Source: Amblyomma americanum (Eukaryota > Arthropoda > Arachnida > Ixodida > Ixodidae). From it: a stretch of DNA of 64,000 bases. Of the stretch, positions 57,830 to 64,000 are shown piece after piece (position 1 is the first letter of the stretch; the number at the start of each line of letters is the position of its first letter). The notes under the pieces were generated by a model. It saw nothing but the letters and a program-made list of their open reading frames with translations. It did no database searches and was not told the origin of the DNA. The stretch covers positions 62,847,649 to 62,911,648 of the forward strand of contig NC_135505.1 of the NCBI RefSeq assembly GCF_052857255.1, given 5' to 3'. Position numbers and translations under genes: made by a program.

Positions 57830-60800
57830 ATGGCATTTTTAATCCATTGGAATTGTAGAGGACTTATGCGGAATTACAGCTACATAACACATATTTTAGG
57901 GTCAATGTTACCCACAGCTTTATGTCTTCAGGGGACCAATCTTGGTCCACAACATGTACATATCCTGAAACAGTATAAAACTTTTAGACGCGATCGAGAG
58001 CAGGCAAATCGGCTATCGGGAGGCATCGCGATAGTCGTTCAAAGCGGTGTCCCTGCTCAAGAAATTAAACTCAAAACAAAACTTGAGGCGGTTGCAGTCA
58101 GTATTGTAAGCTACAAAACACTAACAATCTGTTCCGTATACATTCCTCCACATTTTATGTTAACACTCCATGATCTACAGCAACTGATCAGAGAACTTCC
58201 GGAGCCATATCTGTTACTTGGGGATTTTAATGCTCACTCCTCCCTGTGGGGAAGCGAACGCTGTGACGCTAGAGGTCAAATAATCGAAGATTTTATCCTG
58301 ACGAATAATGTATGTCTTTTAAATACGAAAAAGGCCACATACTGTTCCCCAACGTCTGGGAAAATGAGCAGTTTAGACCTGTCTTTTTGTTCACCTTCTG
58401 TTTTTAGTGATTTTAAGTGGGTCGTTTTAGACAACCCGTTTGGGAGTGATCACCTTCCAGTTTTTATAAGCCTATCATCCTCACCTGCAGTCATCCCGAC
58501 CAAACAACGGCGATGGAAGCTACATCTAGCTTATTGGGCGTTGTTTAGAGAAAAGGCCAGATCAGAGGACATTTACTCAGAAACATTTAGCATAGATGAA
58601 ATCAATGAAATTCTTACAAAGCGTATCATCGATGCTGCACGGCTAGCTATTCCCCTGTCCACAGGCGTGGTGCGCCAGAACCACAAGGTATGGTGGACGC
58701 GAGAATGTTGGGAAGCCAAAAAACAACAAAATAAGGCCTGGTGTGTATTTCGTAGGTATCATACTCACGAAAATCTAATAGCTTTCAAAAAGGCAAAAGC
58801 TAAAGCCCGATATATACGGCGGAACGCGGAAAAAATGTCTTGGCAAAATTATGTGTCTTCCATAAACAGCTCGGTAACATCAAAAAAACTGTGGGAGCAG
58901 GTCACAAAAGTAAATGTCAGCGATTCCCCATTCACCCTTCCTCTCCTGACGGATCCTGGAATTCAGACAAGTATTAAAGTACAAGCAGACATTTTGGGGC
59001 AATATTTTTTTTATAGTTTCTAGTTCTTTCCACTATACACAGTCATTCTTAAAATACAAAAACACAACCGAAAAACAAAGACTCCCTACGGCAGGCAGCA
59101 CAAACGAGCCTTACAGTAATTTGATTACACTTCAAGAAATACAAAGAGTTCTATCTATAGGTAAACAAACTGCACCAGGCCCCGACGAAATTCATTATGA
59201 AATGCTATCCCATCTATCTGAGCAATCTGTAGAAGTTCTGTTAAAATTTTTTAACAAAATATGGGTAGTAGGGTAAATACCAGCTGCTTGGAAAAAAGCC
59301 ATTATTGTTCCATTTCTAAAACCAGGAAAGCCACCAACCTCCCCTAACAGTTACAGGCCTATAACCCTTACAAGCTGTCTTGCCAAATCTTTTGAGAGTG
59401 TTATAAATATTAGATTATTGTTTATTCTAGAATCCCGAGAGCTTCTTGATGTCCACCGATGTGGTTTTAAAAAAACATGTTCCACAGTCGACCATTTAAT
59501 CCGCCTGGAAAACACAATCCGAGAGGCCTTTATACACAGACAACACTGCCTTTCAGTTTTTTTCAATATGGAGAAGGCATATGGCACGACCTGGAGGTTC
59601 GGGATTCTTCGCGACCTTGCAGAGCTTGGTATCCGCGGGAGGATGCTGAAATATTTGAGCGACTTTTTATCCAACCGTTCTTTCCAAGTTCGTCTAGGCG
59701 CAACCTTCTCAAATAATTTTACTGAGGAAAACGGCGTTCCTCAGGGATGCATTTTAAGTACTACATTGTTCATAGTAAAAATGAATTCTTTAACCAGTAT
59801 AATTCCACAGTTCATTATGTACTCGGTCTACGTTGATGACCTTCAAATTGCATGCACATCTTCTAGCCTGGCAACTTGTGAGAGACAACTACAACTCACA
59901 ATAAACAAATTAGCACTTTGGGCAGACAGAAATGGATTTAGGTTTTCTCCACAGAAAACTGTTGCGGTTCTTTTCTCGCTGCAGAGAGGACTGCAGATTA
60001 ATCCCACCCTCCACTTGGACGACACCACATTTCCAGTAAAACAAGAACACAAATTTATAGGCTTAACGTTTGACAAAAAGCTAACGTTTCTACTACATAT
60101 AAACACCCTAAAAAAGAAAGCCACCCAATCCCTGAATATACTTAAAGTACTCTCACGGAAGCGTTGGGGATCCGATAGGAGGTGCCTATTGCACATCTAT
60201 CGCTCTCTAGTACGCTCTTCGTTAGACTATGGATCCATAGTGTATGGGTCTGCGAGGCCATCATACCTTAAAAAGCTAGATCCAGTACAAAACCTCGGGT
60301 TGCGCCTTTCAACTGGTGCTTACAGAACATCACCCATAAATAGCCTTCACGTAGAAGCAAATGAACCGACCCTCACCAACAGGAGAACAATGCTTACCTG
60401 TGCATACGTACTGAAAATAAGGTCGCTACCGAAACATCTTTGTTACACCATAGTTACAAAATGCCCATCCAGAACACTGTTCACCAACAAACCTCAAGCT
60501 GTAAAACCATTGCTCCTCCGCTTTGAAGAAATATGTCAAGAAATAAACATACTAGATGCACTTCCTGATGTTACCCAGAGACCCGATAGGTTGCCACCAT
60601 GGTACTTGTTTCCTGGTGTATGCGATTTCGCACTGACACACATTCAAAAAAGACATACCCCACTGGAATATATACAGCAAGAGTTTCTTGGAGTAAGTGA
60701 AAAATACAAGAATTGCACAGATTTCTACAAAGATGGATCTAAGACAGCACTCTATGTAGGGAGCGCGATAGTGCAAGGGAAATGGGAAAAAGTAGTCAGG

Positions 60801-61547
60801 CTGCCTCAGTGCGCTTCAATATTTACAGCAGAATGCTACGCCATTGCTCTAGCTGTAGAACAAATATTGAAGAAAAACATACAGAACAGTGTTATCTACA
60901 GTGACTCCCTCAGCGTAATTACAGCAATAAACCCCAGAAATGCAACTGAACCCTTAATAGGAAACATAATACATAATGTAATACGAGCTGCTTCACAAGG
61001 ACATACAATAAAGTTTTGCTGGGTTCCCAGTCACGTGGGCATCAGCGGAAATGAGAGGGCTGATGCAAGCGCCGCACTTGCCCTTAACGCAAAAATAAAA
61101 CCAGGAAACATACCGCATAAGGACTGCATCAAGTCAGTCCAGAATAAATTGAGAGAAAAATGGCAGGCCTCTTGGGACAACGAGGTTAACAACAAGCTGC
61201 ACTTTGTAAAACCTGTCCTGGGTGAATGGAAGACCTGTAGGCACCAGGAACGATTTATTGAAGTAATTTTATGTCGTCTCCGCATTGGACATACACACAT
61301 TACACATAATTTCTTACTAACGAAACAAGACAAACCTCGTTGTGAAAGATGTGGAGACGAACTAAGAATAAACCATATTTTATTCTCATGTGCAAAACTC
61401 GAAAAACTAAGAAATAAGCACTTTACGAAGTTTTATAATGAATACATTCCTTTACACCCAGCGCTGCTTTTAGGCGAAAATGCCATTGTTAACATATCTT
61501 CCGTTTTTAGCTTTTTAAAAGAAGCAGATGTTCTTCAGAAACTGTAA
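57830..61547 (+). pseudogene. Copy C ORF2, endonuclease-RT-RNase H (nearly intact)
   Basis: It starts MAFLIHWNCRGLMRNYSY. The endonuclease has LLGDFNAHSSLWGSE, SSLDLSFCS and GSDHLPVFISL, but CLQGTN where copy A keeps CLQETN. One extra T in the run at 59,005-59,012 shifts the frame, and TAA at 59,274 interrupts the fingers. The remaining frame runs open to 61,547. RT: FFNMEKAYG (Asp to Asn in motif A), GVPQGCILSTTLF, YVDD intact. RNase H keeps all four acidic residues (DGSK, TAECYA, YSDSLS, ERADA). A terminal CERCGDELRINHILFSC (C-X2-C-X7-H-X4-C) follows. The enzyme would nick DNA and copy the RNA in place. Confidence 0.95.
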
Positions 61548-61884
61548 ACTTTGAACCACAGCTTTGCTTTAAAATGGGATGCATTTCAGCCATTTTCTGA
61601 TTCTATGAGAAGAGGGCTGAGGTGGTTATTTGAATGGTTGGGAGCCTCAGGATCCTTGCCCAGCCAAGGATGGCTACTGAGGTTATCTGACCTTCTTGAA
61701 AGCGTTTATTTTTAGCCATTTATAAAATTTCTTCTTTCTCTTATTACTACCAGAAAGAAATAGCAATTTAAGTCCTCTACACAACCATGTTTCCTCCCAC
61801 CTACAGAAAAGTGTTCATATACCTTGAGCCTGGCGCATGATAGCCTTAGCTGCTTATGTGCCATTAAACCCAACACAACAACAA

Positions 61885-61900
61885 CAACATAGCTAGTTGG
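61885..61900. repeat. Right target-site duplication of LINE copy C
   Basis: It is identical to 56,014-56,029 and follows the ACAACA tail directly. Confidence 0.95.
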
Positions 61901-62139
61901 TGCAAGAAAAGGAGCTTTGTTCCAAGACTTCCAGCATTTGAAATGCGTTCGCGACTGATACGATTCTCTTTTGTTCACAGTGCACCACATGTACCGCCAA
62001 TCCGGAGTGCTACGCTGAACGTGGCGAGCATTGCGCTTTCTTCCTAGGCAGGGTGGAGCAACTAAACGCGATCGTGTGCGGCCCCCACTTATTGTTGCTT
62101 CTTGTCCCCTATTGGTCCTTGCGTAAGGAATAAAGAGCG

Positions 62140-64000
<1,861 letters not shown>

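Larger units (their letters stand above)
56030..61884 (+). mobile_element. I-group LINE, copy C, full length
   Basis: This 5,855-bp element is flanked by a perfect 16-bp duplication. Order: GC-rich leader of about 575 bp with GCGCCTGCAGCTTGCAGGCG (a hairpin) near its start, ORF1, a 32-bp gap, ORF2, a 337-bp 3' UTR, a terminal stem-loop (GGCGCA...TGTGCC at 61,832-61,862), ATTAAACCC and an ACAACAAC tail. Gag knuckles with APE endonuclease, RT and RNase H are the I-superfamily arrangement. Perfect duplications and few lesions make it the youngest element in the window. It is still inactive: it has frameshifts, one stop and altered catalytic residues. Confidence 0.95.

Overview
This is a transposon-dense animal genome window with very little that looks like host coding sequence. 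The best fit is a hard tick (Ixodidae, probably metastriate). The evidence is inferential: tRNA-derived SINEs resembling the tick Ruka type, several RNase H-bearing I-group LINEs, RTE LINEs, Penelope-like elements with GIY-YIG domains, a HARBI1-like fragment and a SWIM/MULE-type gene. No rRNA, intact tRNA gene, bacterial operon or CRISPR array is seen.

Layout. 1-6,100: non-coding, with a cluster of TGACGTCA octamers, short imperfect tandem repeats and two SINEs. 6,120-7,500: two LINE 3' ends meeting tail to tail. 7,890-13,460 (minus): a nearly complete but dead I-group LINE (called D here). 13,900-18,500: an inverted-repeat-bounded segment, a 33-bp minisatellite and a LINE 3' end. 18,560-24,330 (plus): decayed copy A of a second I-group family, carrying a 152-bp nested insertion. 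24,450-34,480: a patchwork of SINEs, a Penelope-like element, RTE fragments in both orientations, LINE 3' ends and a Harbinger-type fragment. 35,534-35,765: the only candidate host exon. 36,450-38,000: a second Penelope-like element whose upstream piece is inverted. 42,000-44,300 (minus): a decayed SWIM zinc-finger/MULE-domain gene. 50,025-61,900 (plus): copies B and C of the same family as A, separated by 739 bp, each flanked by its own target-site duplication. 62,140-64,000 (minus): another LINE interrupted by an 880-bp tetranucleotide array.

How the pieces relate. Copies A, B and C share one plan: a GC-rich 5' leader, an ORF1 Gag with three zinc knuckles, and an ORF2 with APE-type endonuclease, reverse transcriptase, RNase H and a terminal CCHC motif. 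They end in a short 3' stem-loop followed by ATTAAA or GTTAAACCC. One SINE type in the window carries the same loop and tail, which suggests the LINE machinery mobilises it. Every LINE copy has frameshifts, stops or lost catalytic residues, so none is expected to move on its own.
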